Notes: generated by a model not told the origin, from the sequence alone. 64,000 bases of DNA from Pantoea sp. CCBC3-3-1 (GCF_007981265.1 NZ_CP034363.1:310001-374000); one strand, 5' to 3'; numbered from the stretch's first letter, positions 46,001 through 55,573 are shown. Numbers and translations are program-made.

Positions 46001-48190
46001 TATGCCATTCTTGCGATGTATGGATCCACCGGGATCCGCGCCAATACCACCGGTCGGGTCATCTCGGAAGGCAATATCTATATAGGCACCGAAGACGGCG
46101 GCTCGGCCATCGTCACCAGCACCGCCAGCCAGGTGGTTAACCGCGGTGATATCTATTCCTACAGTACCATTTCGCCGGTTATCGATCTGCGCGGCGGCAG
46201 CACGGTGTTTATAAACGAAGGCACCCTGGGTGCCGAGTCGCCGGATATTTTGCTGGTGGCCGGTGGGGCAACCAGTGACCAGATCGCGCTGCTTGCGGGT
46301 AGCGTGACCGGCGACGTCAATACCGGCGAAGGCACCGACACGGTGGCGCTGACCGGCGGCACCCTGGACGGCAGCGTGACCATGGGCAGCGGCGTCGATA
46401 ATCAGGCTTATGTGGAGAACGTCAGCCTGGCAAACGTCAGCCACATCACCACCGCAGGCGGCGAGGGCAGCACGCTCGATCTGAGTAAGATCGCTGCAAG
46501 CGGCGGCTCCTTCGCCAGCGACGATTTAAGCCGGGGCGTCAACCTGGGCGCGGGCTGGAGCACCATCAACTTCCTCAACACCGACTGGACGCTGACCGAC
46601 AACCTGAAGCTGGCGCACAGCACCATCAACATCGACGGCACCTCAACGCTCTACGCCGGCAACGGCATCAACCCGGTACTGGCGGGCGCGACGGATGACT
46701 CGCTGACGGTGAACAACTACGGCACGCTGGATCTGACCAACGGCACGGGGCTGCCGGGCGACACCCTGACGATCGAGGGCTCGCTGGCCTCCTTCGGCGG
46801 ATCGTTACGACTCAACGGCGATCTGAACGGCGGCGGGGCGCTGGCTGCTCAGCGCAGCGACACGCTGCGCGTCACCGGCGATGCGAACGGCACCACCTTT
46901 ATTGAGGTTCTGCCAGCCGCCACCAGCAGCGGCACGCTGAGCGACAGCAACCTGAACAGCATCACCAATGCGAACGAGGGGATCTCGCTGGCGCAGGTGG
47001 CGGGCAACGCCGGCACCGACAGCTTTGCGCTGAAGGGCGGCTATCTGGCCGCCGGGCCGTGGAGCTACGGGCTGTACAGCTTCGCGCCGGGCAGCAGCGA
47101 CGCAGCGCAGCGTCAGGTGGCGGGCACGGGTAATGCGTTCTGGGACTACCGTCTGGCCAACAACCTGGTCTGTGAAAACGGCGCGGCCTGCCAGACGGGT
47201 TCAGAAAGCCGCGCGGCGGTGGTGCCGCAGGTGCCGTCCTATATCTCCGCGCCGGTCGGCCTGGCGTATTACACGGCGGCCATTCTCGGTGACTTACAGC
47301 AGCGTCTGGGCGAGCTGCGCCATCAGCAGGGCGGTCCGGCGGGCGACGGCGGCGAGATGTTCCTGCGCTACAGCGGCTCGAACCTGCGCTACCAGACCAG
47401 CCAGAACTTTAAGGACTTCGGCTACAACGTTGACCTGGACTACAGCGCGCTACAGGTGGGCGGCAACGTGCTGCGCCTCGACGGCGAGGGGCAGAGCCTG
47501 CGCGGCGGCGTGGCCTACACGCGCGGCAACACGCGGCTGCGCCCGGACGCGGCGGACGGCTACAGCAGCACCACCTTCGACAGCGACAGCCTGGCGCTCT
47601 ACGGCACCTGGCTGCGCGACAGCGGCCTGTATCTGGACGGCACGCTCTCTTACAGCTGGCACCGGGGCGAAACGGACATCGCGCGGCAGAAAGAGGTGGC
47701 GAAAATCAAAGGCAAAGGCTGGACGGCCTCGCTGCAAAGCGGCTATCCGTTTGAGCTGGGCAGCGGCGTGCGGCTGGAGCCGCAGGCGCAGCTGATGTAC
47801 CTGCATCTGGGGCTGGACAACTTCACCGATAAGGAGAACCTGACGGTGAAATATGATGACTACAACCAGACGGTGGGCCGGGTGGGGGCGAAGCTGGACC
47901 GCAGCTGGCGCGACGACGGCGGGCGGCAGTACACGCCTTACGTACAGGCTAACTACTTCAAAGGCTGGGGCGGAAAGGCGAAAACTACCGTGGGAGCAGA
48001 AGGCGTGGATAACCTTGACCATACCTTTAACAGCGGCAGGTTCGGGCAGATGTGGGAAGTGGGCGTGGGCGGCACCACCACCTTCAGAAACGACGTCTCG
48101 CTCTACGCACAGGCGGACTACCGCAAAGAGATCGACAGCAACGGCGCGAAAGGCTGGGGCTACACCGCGGGGGTGCGGTGGACCTTCTGA
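43031..48190 (+). CDS. Large type Va autotransporter (adhesin-like passenger)
   Basis: 1719 residues from a TTG start at 43031: GGAGGA lies 7 nt upstream and the product opens with a clean signal peptide (MFKLHPLFISLIAAQGLMFP, cleavage near residue 24 after VQA). A GTG at 43016 overlaps the Shine-Dalgarno. The passenger (about 25-1430) is rich in Gly, Asn, Ser and Thr with recurring GANSTG/GDNATG and NNG-I-N turns, a right-handed beta-helix pattern; no protease motif is visible. The last ~280 residues (from EMFLRYSGSN) form the autotransporter barrel and end GVRWTF with terminal Phe. Codons become more GC-rich from about 46,250, where the conserved C-terminal part begins. Probably a surface adhesin or aggregation factor. 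Confidence 0.9.
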   Translation: MFKLHPLFISLIAAQGLMFPAVQAATLKPFSPGANDNRVGVFCVCNGSTQTLSGIQQFDAGIGGFENATLGAKRWSGGLDFTLLGAARLDLGPQNSTVSVYDFDTSSIIYVPVFNSANITALTPVGNDTVVPDYYSSGNQQYINTRVAQVSNGTINVDIGEEDALTTAATNGWSMAAKQSQLFVATGSGQINWGSNNRINFTAGTVPYGGPYLNYAVNNVVSYKGTFTVTTRDDATTSFTVTNVSQLKAYNDWLIEQLSNGNLNASSYNEEFNKAVSITSGDIVYQMKDQPYDEKMSEQMGELVVLSADGPKARVTVEAGKTLEVINANDTAVRANNGATAIINGKVSSTGATYTLNDALQLLNASTGINNGVINGGFLNNADGTGVDTSVRGYNNTAIVDYSDKTVLVQGTSRFTNNGVINYQPAKSQPVSETAAVWLESGGFINNGNINLGVADLTGGRSSSAVRLTTDDSSFINGTNGIIYLGRTPQNSVTDDTSNVVLNQTDGSYGVKINGNGSVKNNGQIVIGSRVQNSTAIQVTDGALAQVLNNGVIDVNGRALLEPEENIAMAVIDSGSGGRVGNSGTINLNGDNATGIKVISSNTSSNAWSDGTINVNGGTSLAPSRGAVVSGGEATFTQDGILNLNGEYATGAIAQDGGTIVIGNTSSLTFNNANQTGYQAKGYSSTLVSNGANVDVSTAGSTLYQLDGGTLSTLFAGDVTLSGANSTGIIANSGYATLADRFTVTGEGAAAVKALNGAQVDVNSPVVLSGDNTVGAWGDANYSYISNNSTVSGEGNNTTGFEVGYILSNRGNIALTGANSTAVSLHDGGTIFNRGSISTTSGTGIYAGTGNNQYFFDGGQLSATGANSTAIRVGENGGLTLFGEGIFRNGIFAYDGADAVVLDKDASLTINDTSLYVYGGGDGIDNSTGASNISLSGMSIYVGGSGSAIRSSTSLPGGGAFIEVHDGGTGVTFANADGSTSDKDFVVGSGYAILAMYGSTGIRANTTGRVISEGNIYIGTEDGGSAIVTSTASQVVNRGDIYSYSTISPVIDLRGGSTVFINEGTLGAESPDILLVAGGATSDQIALLAGSVTGDVNTGEGTDTVALTGGTLDGSVTMGSGVDNQAYVENVSLANVSHITTAGGEGSTLDLSKIAASGGSFASDDLSRGVNLGAGWSTINFLNTDWTLTDNLKLAHSTINIDGTSTLYAGNGINPVLAGATDDSLTVNNYGTLDLTNGTGLPGDTLTIEGSLASFGGSLRLNGDLNGGGALAAQRSDTLRVTGDANGTTFIEVLPAATSSGTLSDSNLNSITNANEGISLAQVAGNAGTDSFALKGGYLAAGPWSYGLYSFAPGSSDAAQRQVAGTGNAFWDYRLANNLVCENGAACQTGSESRAAVVPQVPSYISAPVGLAYYTAAILGDLQQRLGELRHQQGGPAGDGGEMFLRYSGSNLRYQTSQNFKDFGYNVDLDYSALQVGGNVLRLDGEGQSLRGGVAYTRGNTRLRPDAADGYSSTTFDSDSLALYGTWLRDSGLYLDGTLSYSWHRGETDIARQKEVAKIKGKGWTASLQSGYPFELGSGVRLEPQAQLMYLHLGLDNFTDKENLTVKYDDYNQTVGRVGAKLDRSWRDDGGRQYTPYVQANYFKGWGGKAKTTVGAEGVDNLDHTFNSGRFGQMWEVGVGGTTTFRNDVSLYAQADYRKEIDSNGAKGWGYTAGVRWTF

Positions 48191-48199
48191 TCGGTGAGG

Positions 48200-48221
48200 C
48201 AGGCCGGGGAAACCCGGTCTG
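48200..48221 (+). terminator. Hairpin after the autotransporter gene
   Basis: Nine-pair stem CAGGCCGGG/CCCGGTCTG with GAAA tetraloop and one G-T pair, ten bases after the stop; no T tract directly follows, so termination is uncertain. Confidence 0.5.
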
Positions 48222-48501
48222 TGTGGCGACCGTTAGTTTTAAACCGTTTGGCAGGGCGCTATATCAACTTAACACACTTATAGATCAAGCAATTCACTGT
48301 AATAAAAGTTATTTAATACAGTGAGTTATGTTTTTTTTAGATGGGGAATGGCTTGTGCAATCAAGCAACGGTCAAGCAAATTTTTTTCTGTAGCCATCCT
48401 GGGGATCAAACAAACCAAAAAATAAAAAATGCTATATATCAAAGGCTAACATCATAATATAGTTGAAAGTGCGCATTGTTATCATGCAACGATCAAGCAA
48501 C
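48222..48501. repeat. AT-rich spacer with three TCAAGCAA repeats
   Basis: GATCAAGCAA (48283-48292), GCAACGGTCAAGCAA (48365-48379) and GCAACGATCAAGCAA (48486-48500) are direct repeats, the last two matching at 14 of 15 bases. The third ends just before the 3' end of the AlbA_2 gene. They could be protein-binding sites or scars of insertion. Confidence 0.5.
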
Positions 48502-49974
48502 TCATGCCCAGCATGGAACATAGCGCATTGCTTTAGTCCCTGCATCTGGATCATAAGGACGGATAAAACCTGCATTCACCGTATCTTTAATAATACGGCT
48601 GACCTGTGCCTGGTTTTTTTGTTCAATCCCAAATCGCTCACGTAGTGACGTATTGTTAGTATGTTTTCTACTCACATAGCGCAGACAGCAGTGTAAATAG
48701 CATGCCCTGATACGATCTTCTTTATCCATATCAGAAAAAGATCTGTATGAAAATAATACGGCTCGGGTATGATTTTCAGTCACTTCGAAAATAGGCGCAG
48801 GAAGTTGGTAAAGTTCAGTTTGAAAAACCACTTTATCCACCCCCGTCCCGCGTTCTTCACAAATACTGATACGTCTCATAAAAGATGCCAATGCCTCATT
48901 ACGGCTTTGAGGAGGAGAATCCAGAAAACGGTCTGTAGATACCAAAGGTATTCCAGGATTAGTGATTTCCATTCTGGACTGAAAAATTTCAATCATAGGG
49001 CCAGTACCTGTCAGAGAAAAATCCTGGTGAATTATCGCATTTACAACCAGTTCGCGAATAGCCAGTTCAGGGTACACAGGTTCTTCTTTACGGAAAGCTT
49101 TACCTATATGCTCATTACGCGGTAATAAAGTTTCAAGATAATCAATTAAACCTGAGAAACCAACAGCATAGCCTTTGGGTTCTTCTATTTCACGAATAGT
49201 GTCAATGCGGCCATCCCCTTTATATAAAACCAGTCGTACGGTTTTCCGACTCAAATGCTGAAAACTTGATAATTTACGGGCAAACAGAACTGCACCCAGA
49301 TTAGTGATATGCCAGTGTCCGCCTGGCGCTGCTTCCAACAAATTATCTAATTTTAATGCATCAAGAATTCCCGTTCTGCCTTCAGGTAATGGCAAACCGA
49401 CTAATTCGAAATAGGAAGGGTAATCTAATAGTTGTAATACGTTTTCAGACGTTTGATTTTCTGCGGCCCTTTGTTTTTCAAAAGGGGTTTTATCAAATTT
49501 CCGCCACAATGCTCTTTCTTTCTCAGGGAAATCTTTTAATTTTTTCTTGTAGGAACCAATCCGGATATATTCAATACCCTCGCATTGCACAGGGGTATGA
49601 CTGGCTGCCTGAATCTCCAGAATTACAACAGGTAATTCACTATCAGAAAATGAAAATTCATAAAAACGGAAATGAATTTTTGGGGAAATTTTTTGTAAGA
49701 GCCAGCTTTCGACTTCCTGCTGTTTATGTTTTTGTACTGAAGGTTTAAATGATGTACCGACAATGTTATGACTCTTATCATCAACACCATATACAAGCCA
49801 GGCATTTTGTTTTCCTAACAACGCTGCTGAATTCGCTAGCGCTGAAATATACTCACCGATTTTATCAACATCTGCATTATGTTTAAATTCAACCCACTCT
49901 GTTTCATTTGGCAGAAGACATAACTCTTTCAGGAGGCTACATAAATGTTCTGGAGGGAGTTCAACTGGCATCAT
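48502..49974 (-). CDS. AlbA_2 (Schlafen-like) domain ATP-binding protein
   Basis: 490 residues. N-terminal AlbA_2 domain: NETEWVEFKHNADVDKIGEYISALANSAALLGKQNAWLVYGVDD, then KISPKIHFRFYEF and GIEYIRIGSYKKKLKDFPEKERALW. The middle carries a GHKL-type ATPase half (YPELAIRELVVNAIIHQDFSLTGTGPMIEIF; ERGTGVDKV) and the C-terminus a winged-helix region (LRERFGIEQKNQAQVSRIIKDTVNAGFIRPYD). Such proteins act as regulators or in phage defence. Base use is clearly more AT-rich than the core genes around it, and no partner gene is adjacent, suggesting transfer. The start uses ATGATG with AGGAAATG upstream on its strand. Confidence 0.83.
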   Translation of the reverse strand: MMPVELPPEHLCSLLKELCLLPNETEWVEFKHNADVDKIGEYISALANSAALLGKQNAWLVYGVDDKSHNIVGTSFKPSVQKHKQQEVESWLLQKISPKIHFRFYEFSFSDSELPVVILEIQAASHTPVQCEGIEYIRIGSYKKKLKDFPEKERALWRKFDKTPFEKQRAAENQTSENVLQLLDYPSYFELVGLPLPEGRTGILDALKLDNLLEAAPGGHWHITNLGAVLFARKLSSFQHLSRKTVRLVLYKGDGRIDTIREIEEPKGYAVGFSGLIDYLETLLPRNEHIGKAFRKEEPVYPELAIRELVVNAIIHQDFSLTGTGPMIEIFQSRMEITNPGIPLVSTDRFLDSPPQSRNEALASFMRRISICEERGTGVDKVVFQTELYQLPAPIFEVTENHTRAVLFSYRSFSDMDKEDRIRACYLHCCLRYVSRKHTNNTSLRERFGIEQKNQAQVSRIIKDTVNAGFIRPYDPDAGTKAMRYVPCWA

Positions 49975-50446
49975 TTCCTCTTATTTTTTCAAGTGTCTAA
50001 TAGGTGGCTCAATTATTTATGCATCATACAAGGCTTCGTGGAAAGGATCAGTGCAAAATTCTTATCGAAATCAACCATGCTGAGGCTATTTTTACGTTTG
50101 AATGCGCTTATCCGTGATGATTGTTAAGAGGAAAGCTAAGGTTCAATTATTACAGTAATGGTGGGTAGCGAAATCTGTACTGTTGTCTGTCATCTACAAT
50201 CCTTATCCAAAAGATCCTAAAATTTCCCTTCAGAATAACCACTTACTTTTTGAATGGTTAAAAAAGAAGCTGGAACCGGTTCATCTTCAGACAGAGTGCG
50301 GTAATCGGGCAATGCCTGTTTTGTAACCTGAGTGACAAAATTTAGTTTATGAAGCTAAAGTTCGCGGTTAGCGCGCCGAAAACATAACAAAAGATAACTC
50401 ATTTAACCAAAGCCCAATCCTGGTCACCGCTTCAAGGATTTACCCC
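49975..50446. other. Gene-free region with a decayed coding fragment
   Basis: About 470 bp, AT-rich. Apart from the 55-codon fragment at 50159-50326 I see no gene; the last 100 bp should hold the promoter of the chemoreceptor gene. Confidence 0.5.
50159..50326 (+). pseudogene. Possible C-terminal fragment of a lost gene
   Basis: A frame opening right after TAA at 50156 reads WWVAKSVLLSVIYNPYPKDP and continues to ECGNRAMPVL before TAA. It has no start codon or ribosome site but a protein-like residue mix. It could be a relic of an integrated gene. Parent unknown; chance is a real alternative. Confidence 0.3.
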
Positions 50447-51991
50447 ATGCGCACCAATTTACCTGTAACACAGCAGGAATATGCCTTTGATGATGAGGCC
50501 ACCCTGATGTCGACAACCGACACCAGCAGCCGTATCACTTACGCCAACGATGCTTTTATTAAAGTTAGCGGCTTCACGCCGGACGAAATTAACGGGCAAC
50601 CTCACAACCTGGTGCGACACCCGGATATGCCGCCGGAAGCCTTTGCTGATATGTGGGCCACGCTGAAACAGGGTGAACCCTGGACGGCGCTGGTGAAAAA
50701 CCGCCGTAAAAATGGCGATCATTACTGGGTGCGGGCGAATGCCATTCCGGTTGTGCGGAATGGCCAGGTTCAGGGCTTTATGTCTGTGCGCACCAAACCG
50801 AGCGCACAGGAGATTCAGCAAACGGAAAAACTCTACAAAGAATTCCGTGACGGCAAGCGTAAAGGCTGGCGTTTTCATAAGGGTCTGCTGGTTCGTACTG
50901 GCACCATGCGCTGGGCTTCGTTGTTTAAAACGCTGCCGCTGCGCTGGCGAATTCGCAGCACGATGATGGCCCTGTGGCCGCTGACCGTTGCAGGCGTCTG
51001 GACGCTGGGCCTGACGCATTCGCCCTTGGCGATCTTCAGCGTGGTGATGGCCGTATTGCTGCTTCTGGCCTCTGCCTGGCTGGAACAGCAGATTTCACGC
51101 CCGCTCGAACGGTTGTGTAAGCAGGCTTTGAGCGTCGCGACAGGTGCCAGCCACCAGGTCGATCAGATGGATCGCGTAGATGAAGTGGGCACCACGCTGC
51201 GGGCAATTGGTCAGCTAGGACTGATGTTCCGCTGGCTGGTAGACGACGTCAGCGGGCAGGCGATTAACGTCCTGAGCGCCAGTGATTCTATCGCCCAGGG
51301 CAATAATGACCTGAGTCGGCGTACCGAGCAGGCGGCGGCCAATGTCCAGCAGACAGCGGCAACCATGAATGAAATGACCGCCACGGTAAAAAGCAATACG
51401 GAAACCGCACAGCAGGTAAATACGCTGTCGAAAAGCACCAGCGATGCCGCGACCCAGGGCGGCGTGGCGATGAAAGATATGGTCAGCATGATGGCGGAAA
51501 TCGCCGACAGCTCGAAGAAGATCGCCAATATTACCAGCGTGATCGATGGCATTGCCTTCCAGACCAATATTCTGGCGCTAAACGCGGCGGTTGAAGCTGC
51601 CCGTGCTGGCGAACAGGGGAAGGGGTTTGCCGTGGTCGCCGGCGAAGTCCGCACGCTGGCGCAGCGCAGCGCGAAAGCGGCCAGCGAAATCAAAAACCTG
51701 GTAGAGAGCAGTGCGGCAAAAGTGCAGTCCGGCAGCATTCACGTTAACGATGCGGGCAAGACGATGGAAAATATTGTTTCTCAGGTGCAGAACGTGACCT
51801 CGCTGATTGCGCAAATCAGTGCGGCCACCTCTGAGCAGGCTACCGCGCTGAGCGAAGTTAGCCTGGCGGTAGAAGATCTGGATAACATTACTCACCAGAA
51901 TGCGGCTCGAGTAGAAGAGGGCGCCCAGGCTTCTGGCCGTATGACGCATCAGGCCACACGTTTGGTAGAAGCGATTAGCGTTTTTCGCTAA
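50447..51991 (+). CDS. aer: Aer-like methyl-accepting chemotaxis protein (PAS redox/energy sensor)
   Basis: 514 residues. N-terminal PAS domain ([43 protein letters not shown] ... [14 protein letters not shown]) as in Aer, which binds FAD and senses redox state; a hydrophobic hairpin ([14 protein letters not shown] and [19 protein letters not shown], about 183-220); HAMP region; MCP signalling domain with the conserved tip [36 protein letters not shown]. No C-terminal NWETF-type tether. Drives aerotaxis through CheA/CheW. Preceded by a long AT-rich region and standing alone. Confidence 0.9.
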   Translation: MRTNLPVTQQEYAFDDEATLMSTTDTSSRITYANDAFIKVSGFTPDEINGQPHNLVRHPDMPPEAFADMWATLKQGEPWTALVKNRRKNGDHYWVRANAIPVVRNGQVQGFMSVRTKPSAQEIQQTEKLYKEFRDGKRKGWRFHKGLLVRTGTMRWASLFKTLPLRWRIRSTMMALWPLTVAGVWTLGLTHSPLAIFSVVMAVLLLLASAWLEQQISRPLERLCKQALSVATGASHQVDQMDRVDEVGTTLRAIGQLGLMFRWLVDDVSGQAINVLSASDSIAQGNNDLSRRTEQAAANVQQTAATMNEMTATVKSNTETAQQVNTLSKSTSDAATQGGVAMKDMVSMMAEIADSSKKIANITSVIDGIAFQTNILALNAAVEAARAGEQGKGFAVVAGEVRTLAQRSAKAASEIKNLVESSAAKVQSGSIHVNDAGKTMENIVSQVQNVTSLIAQISAATSEQATALSEVSLAVEDLDNITHQNAARVEEGAQASGRMTHQATRLVEAISVFR

Positions 51992-52180
51992 GCCCCGGTT
52001 TTGTCCACTAAAGCGGGTTCGGCAATCAGAAGCTGGCCCGCTCTCTCTTTAAATCCGCACGGCAACAGCAATCCCCGGAACATTGCAACAGCATCGGGTT
52101 CTCCCCGGAAGACCGATCATTATTCTGCCGGGAAGGTCGCAATGGCTGGCCAAAACTGACAACCTGTGTCGAAAAAATGA

Positions 52181-52274
52181 CAAAAAAAGGGGCCTTGCGG
52201 CCCGCTTCATGAAATGCCCTGGTGTTGGCATGAGAAATTGTTTTTATACAGACGAACCGGCCAGACTAACTTAC
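52181..52274 (-). ncRNA. Candidate Fur-regulated small RNA (about 94 nt)
   Basis: On the minus strand TTGTTT (52304-52309), a 17-bp spacer and TATTCT (52281-52286) form a promoter covered by overlapping Fur-like boxes (52279-52296). Transcription would start near 52274 and end at a strong terminator, GGGCC-GCAA-GGCCC then CTTTTTTT. The RNA has an inner hairpin (ATGCC-8 nt-GGCAT) and an A/U-rich unpaired stretch that would suit Hfq. There is no ORF of note and no minus-strand protein gene that could need this terminator. It is the size of RyhB but I do not see RyhB's conserved core, so it is a different or strongly diverged RNA. Function inferred to be iron-related. Confidence 0.6.
52182..52203 (-). 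terminator. Intrinsic terminator of the candidate small RNA
   Basis: Minus strand GGGCC-GCAA-GGCCC followed by C and seven T (52188-52182). On the plus strand no T tract follows, so it does not serve the chemoreceptor gene. Confidence 0.82.
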
Positions 52275-52278
52275 TTAA

Positions 52279-52296
52279 TGAGAATAATTATTATCT
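52279..52296. promoter_or_regulatory. Overlapping Fur boxes
   Basis: TGAGAAT-A-ATTATTA (52279-52293) fits the 7-1-7 Fur pattern at 12 of 14 positions and GAATAAT-T-ATTATCT (52282-52296) at 11 of 14; overlapping units are typical of strong Fur sites. Confidence 0.65.
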
Positions 52297-52730
52297 TAGT
52301 CTAAAACAATGCAGATTCTTTTTTGCAGGCCTGAGGGTTAATAGAAGCAACTTTATATGAAGGAGGTATGAGACTGCAATTTTAAATTTCGCAGTTTCTG
52401 GTAAATAAGATTAATACGGCAATCTTTAATTTTATAATCCTGACTAATTTTGGCCCTGATTTTCTGGACCAGGAATTCTCTTAAATAGCGCTTTTACAGG
52501 ACTGCTGCGCGATAGAAGTTAAAATGAGAGGATATTATTCCAGTAATGAGGGGATGTAGAGATATATTAGTTAGCGATGTCGTTAAGGATAATTCTTAAT
52601 TAATTCTCCCCGCTTCAAATCCTTTCGCTTTCCGCTGGTGCGCCTTTTATGCGCGCTGCCCGGCTCATTATTCAGCTACAGTTAGTCACTCGGACGATAT
52701 CACCTACTACCTGGCGGAGAAACGAGTCTT

Positions 52731-54368
52731 ATGAGTCAGTTTTTTATGCATCAGAAAAGCGAGCTGGTCAGCGAGGCCATTGAAGGCACTTTGCTCAGTC
52801 ATCCTCATCACACGCTCAGCCTGCTGGACGTCGGCCCGGATATTCGCGTGGTCGTACGTAATGACTGGGATAAATCAAAGGTGGCGCTGATTTCCGGTGG
52901 CGGCTCTGGCCACGAACCGGCGCACGTGGGCTTTGTTGGCGAGGGGATGCTGACCGCTGCTGTCTGCGGCGATATTTTTGCCTCGCCGAGCGTGGACGCT
53001 GTGCTTAGCGCCATCATCAACGTGACCGGTGAAAAAGGCTGCCTGCTGATCGTAAAAAATTACACCGGCGATCGTCTCAATTTTGGCCTGGCCGCAGAAA
53101 AAGCAAAAAAACTGGGTTTTAAGGTAGAGCTGGTGATGGTGAAAGACGATATCGCCTTGCCCGATAATCCGCAGCCGCGTGGCATTGCCGGTACCGCGCT
53201 AATCCACAAGATAGCGGGCTATGCCGCAGCAGAAGGAAAATCGTTGGAAGAGGTAGCCGCAGCGGCGAACGAAGCGATTGCGGCCACGGCAAGTATTGGT
53301 CTGGCGTTCAGCAGCTGTCATGTTCCTGGCGAGCAGCAGGATGAGCGGGTGAAAGCTGGCGAGAGCGAGCTGGGCATGGGCATCCATGGCGAACCCGGCG
53401 CTTCCACGCTCAAAACCCAGGACAGCCGCGAAATCGTGGCGCTGCTGGCGGAAAAACTGGCTGCCGGTCAGGACGACGGCAAGATCGCGCTGCTGGTTAA
53501 TAATCTTGGGGGCTTTTCTTCGCTGGAAATGGCCGTACTCACCCGCGAAGCCCTGCATTCGCCGCTGGGAAAAAACGTTAAGCTGCTGATTGGTCCGGCT
53601 ACGCTGGTCAGTGCGCTGGACATGAAAGGCTTTTCGCTTTCAACAATGCGTTTAACGGATTATCTGCAAACAGCGCTGCTGGCACCCGTCAAAGTGGGTG
53701 GCTGGCAGCCTGCGGTAGAAATCCAGCCGCTGAACACCATTAAAGGCGAAAAAGTTGCCCGCAGGCAGCAGGTTACGCCTTCTGACAATACTCAGACGGC
53801 AGGCGTAGTAAAAACCGTCTGCCGCACGCTGGTCGCGCTGGAAGAGGAGTTAAACCAGCTTGATGCGCGCGTTGGCGATGGCGATACCGGTTCGACCTTT
53901 GCTGCTGGCGCGGCGAAAGTCTTGAAAGCGCTGGAGGCGGGTACGCTTCCGCTCAATGAACCTTCACTGTTGCTGACGTTAATTGGCGAGGAGCTGGCGG
54001 TGGTGATGGGGGGCTCCAGCGGCGTACTGATGTCGATTATGTTTACGGCTGCCGGGCAAAAGCTGGAAGAAGGTGAGTCACTGTCACAGGCGCTGAGCTG
54101 GGGACTGGATCGCATGCAGCACTACGGCGGTGCCAAACTGGGCCATCGTACGATGATTGATGCGCTGCATCCGGCCTTTGCCGCACTGGTGGCGGGAAAA
54201 GGCGTGGCAGGGGCGGCAAGCGCCGCGAAAGAAGGTGCCGACGAAACCGCGAAGATGACGTCGGCGCAGGCTGGCCGCTCTTCCTATCTGAATAAAGAGA
54301 GCCTGAACGGGGTAAAAGAGCCGGGCGCTTACGCTGTGGAACGCGTGTTTTCCGCGCTGGCTTCCTGA
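52731..54368 (+). CDS. dhaK: ATP-dependent dihydroxyacetone kinase (fused DhaK-DhaL)
   Basis: 545 residues, the single-chain type known from Citrobacter freundii. N-terminal DAK1 domain: [36 protein letters not shown] and GMGIHGEPG, where His219 covalently holds dihydroxyacetone. C-terminal DAK2 domain from about residue 350 with the Mg-ATP loop [13 protein letters not shown] and GGSSGVL. It makes dihydroxyacetone phosphate from dihydroxyacetone with ATP, unlike the PTS-dependent split enzyme. No glycerol dehydrogenase or DhaR neighbour. Its last 40 bp overlap the end of sbmA on the other strand. Confidence 0.93.
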   Translation: MSQFFMHQKSELVSEAIEGTLLSHPHHTLSLLDVGPDIRVVVRNDWDKSKVALISGGGSGHEPAHVGFVGEGMLTAAVCGDIFASPSVDAVLSAIINVTGEKGCLLIVKNYTGDRLNFGLAAEKAKKLGFKVELVMVKDDIALPDNPQPRGIAGTALIHKIAGYAAAEGKSLEEVAAAANEAIAATASIGLAFSSCHVPGEQQDERVKAGESELGMGIHGEPGASTLKTQDSREIVALLAEKLAAGQDDGKIALLVNNLGGFSSLEMAVLTREALHSPLGKNVKLLIGPATLVSALDMKGFSLSTMRLTDYLQTALLAPVKVGGWQPAVEIQPLNTIKGEKVARRQQVTPSDNTQTAGVVKTVCRTLVALEEELNQLDARVGDGDTGSTFAAGAAKVLKALEAGTLPLNEPSLLLTLIGEELAVVMGGSSGVLMSIMFTAAGQKLEEGESLSQALSWGLDRMQHYGGAKLGHRTMIDALHPAFAALVAGKGVAGAASAAKEGADETAKMTSAQAGRSSYLNKESLNGVKEPGAYAVERVFSALAS

Positions 54369-55573
54369 ACCGGTTTGCCCTCAAGCGCACGCTCAAAACC
54401 GCGTAAACGTTTATAAATGGAGAGCAGCTCCACCAGCGTGGTCCAGGAGTTAATCAAATATTGAAAAGCACCACGCACTTGCTCAAAGACATTGAGGATT
54501 TGCGTCATCAGCCCGAAGGTAATCGCGCCAGCAACGATAGAAGGAAACAGCGTGACCAGGCCGAATACCGCATCAATCTGAAGATAAAGAATGCGGGCGA
54601 TGTTGAAGTAGAGATAGTGAAAATAGAGGCGGAAATAGTTTTTCCGTATCGATAAAAACAGGTTTTGCACCGTCACCGGGCTGGCGCGGCGAGCATCATC
54701 CTCGCCGTAGACCAGCTCCTTGCGATAAGCCGCTTCCACTCGCTGATTGCGGAAAGAAAGGCCGGGCAGCTTGATGCCCACTATCGCCAGTAAACCGGTC
54801 CCCAACACTGCCCAGGCCAGTGCGGCAATAACCAACGCATAAGGCATGCTGCCAAGCAGCGGCACGGTGGCGACGTGTTTTGACAGCGCCACCAACACCG
54901 GCAGAAAAGCAATCAGCGTCATGATGGCGTTAATCAGGCTTACGCCCATATCTTCCAGCGTGGATGAAAAACGCATGGTATCTTCCTGCACACGCTGAGA
55001 CGCACCTTCAATCTTTCGCAGTTCTGACCAGTGCGCCATGTAGTAGTTGTTCATGGCCGTGCGCCAGCGAAACACGTAGTGGCTGATAAAAAACAGGTTC
55101 AGTACATCAATGATTACCGCAATAAGTGCAATACTGAGAAATCCACCAAGCTGCTGATATAAAGAGGTAATTTTTACAGTATTGGCATGAGTTAACGCCT
55201 GCTGAAGCGTATCGTAGAAGGGTTCATACCAGGCATTTATCGCGACGCCCATCTGTACCGACAGCCATGTGGCAAAAATAATCAGCGCCGAGCCGAGCAC
55301 TGACCAGCGCTGCCAGGGATGTGGGCTGAAGACAAACCAAAAGCCCGCGAACAGACCGGCTGCCAGCAAATAATAGACATAAAACGCCACTTCCGACGGC
55401 GCGATAAATCTCAGCGCATTATTGGGCAATGGCATCGTCGCCGAATGGGCGAAAGCGGAAAATTGAAAAAGCCAGTGGCTGCCGCCAGCAAACCATATCA
55501 GGATAGCGAGCAAACTCCAGCAAATGGCGGTGCTGAAAAATAGCCCGGGACGGGGGAAAAAAGATTTGAACAT
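54329..55573 (-). CDS. sbmA: SbmA/BacA-like peptide antibiotic transporter
   Basis: 414 residues; GGAG lies 6 nt before the ATG. Six to eight membrane segments, with family stretches [64 protein letters not shown] and [32 protein letters not shown]. SbmA imports microcins, proline-rich peptides and related compounds through the inner membrane using the proton gradient. In plant and animal symbionts the BacA relative protects against host peptides. The tail overlaps dhaK. Confidence 0.93.
   Translation of the reverse strand: MFKSFFPRPGLFFSTAICWSLLAILIWFAGGSHWLFQFSAFAHSATMPLPNNALRFIAPSEVAFYVYYLLAAGLFAGFWFVFSPHPWQRWSVLGSALIIFATWLSVQMGVAINAWYEPFYDTLQQALTHANTVKITSLYQQLGGFLSIALIAVIIDVLNLFFISHYVFRWRTAMNNYYMAHWSELRKIEGASQRVQEDTMRFSSTLEDMGVSLINAIMTLIAFLPVLVALSKHVATVPLLGSMPYALVIAALAWAVLGTGLLAIVGIKLPGLSFRNQRVEAAYRKELVYGEDDARRASPVTVQNLFLSIRKNYFRLYFHYLYFNIARILYLQIDAVFGLVTLFPSIVAGAITFGLMTQILNVFEQVRGAFQYLINSWTTLVELLSIYKRLRGFERALEGKPVQEASAENTRSTA

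Noticed and set aside
47133..47795. Plus-strand 220-codon Arg/Ala/Thr-rich frame
   Set aside because: Second frame of the autotransporter barrel; repetitive composition reflects its GC-rich codons, no ribosome site or domain.
52181..52274. Identification of the candidate small RNA as RyhB
   Set aside because: Size, Fur box and terminator fit, but the conserved RyhB pairing core could not be found by eye, so it is reported as an unnamed RNA.
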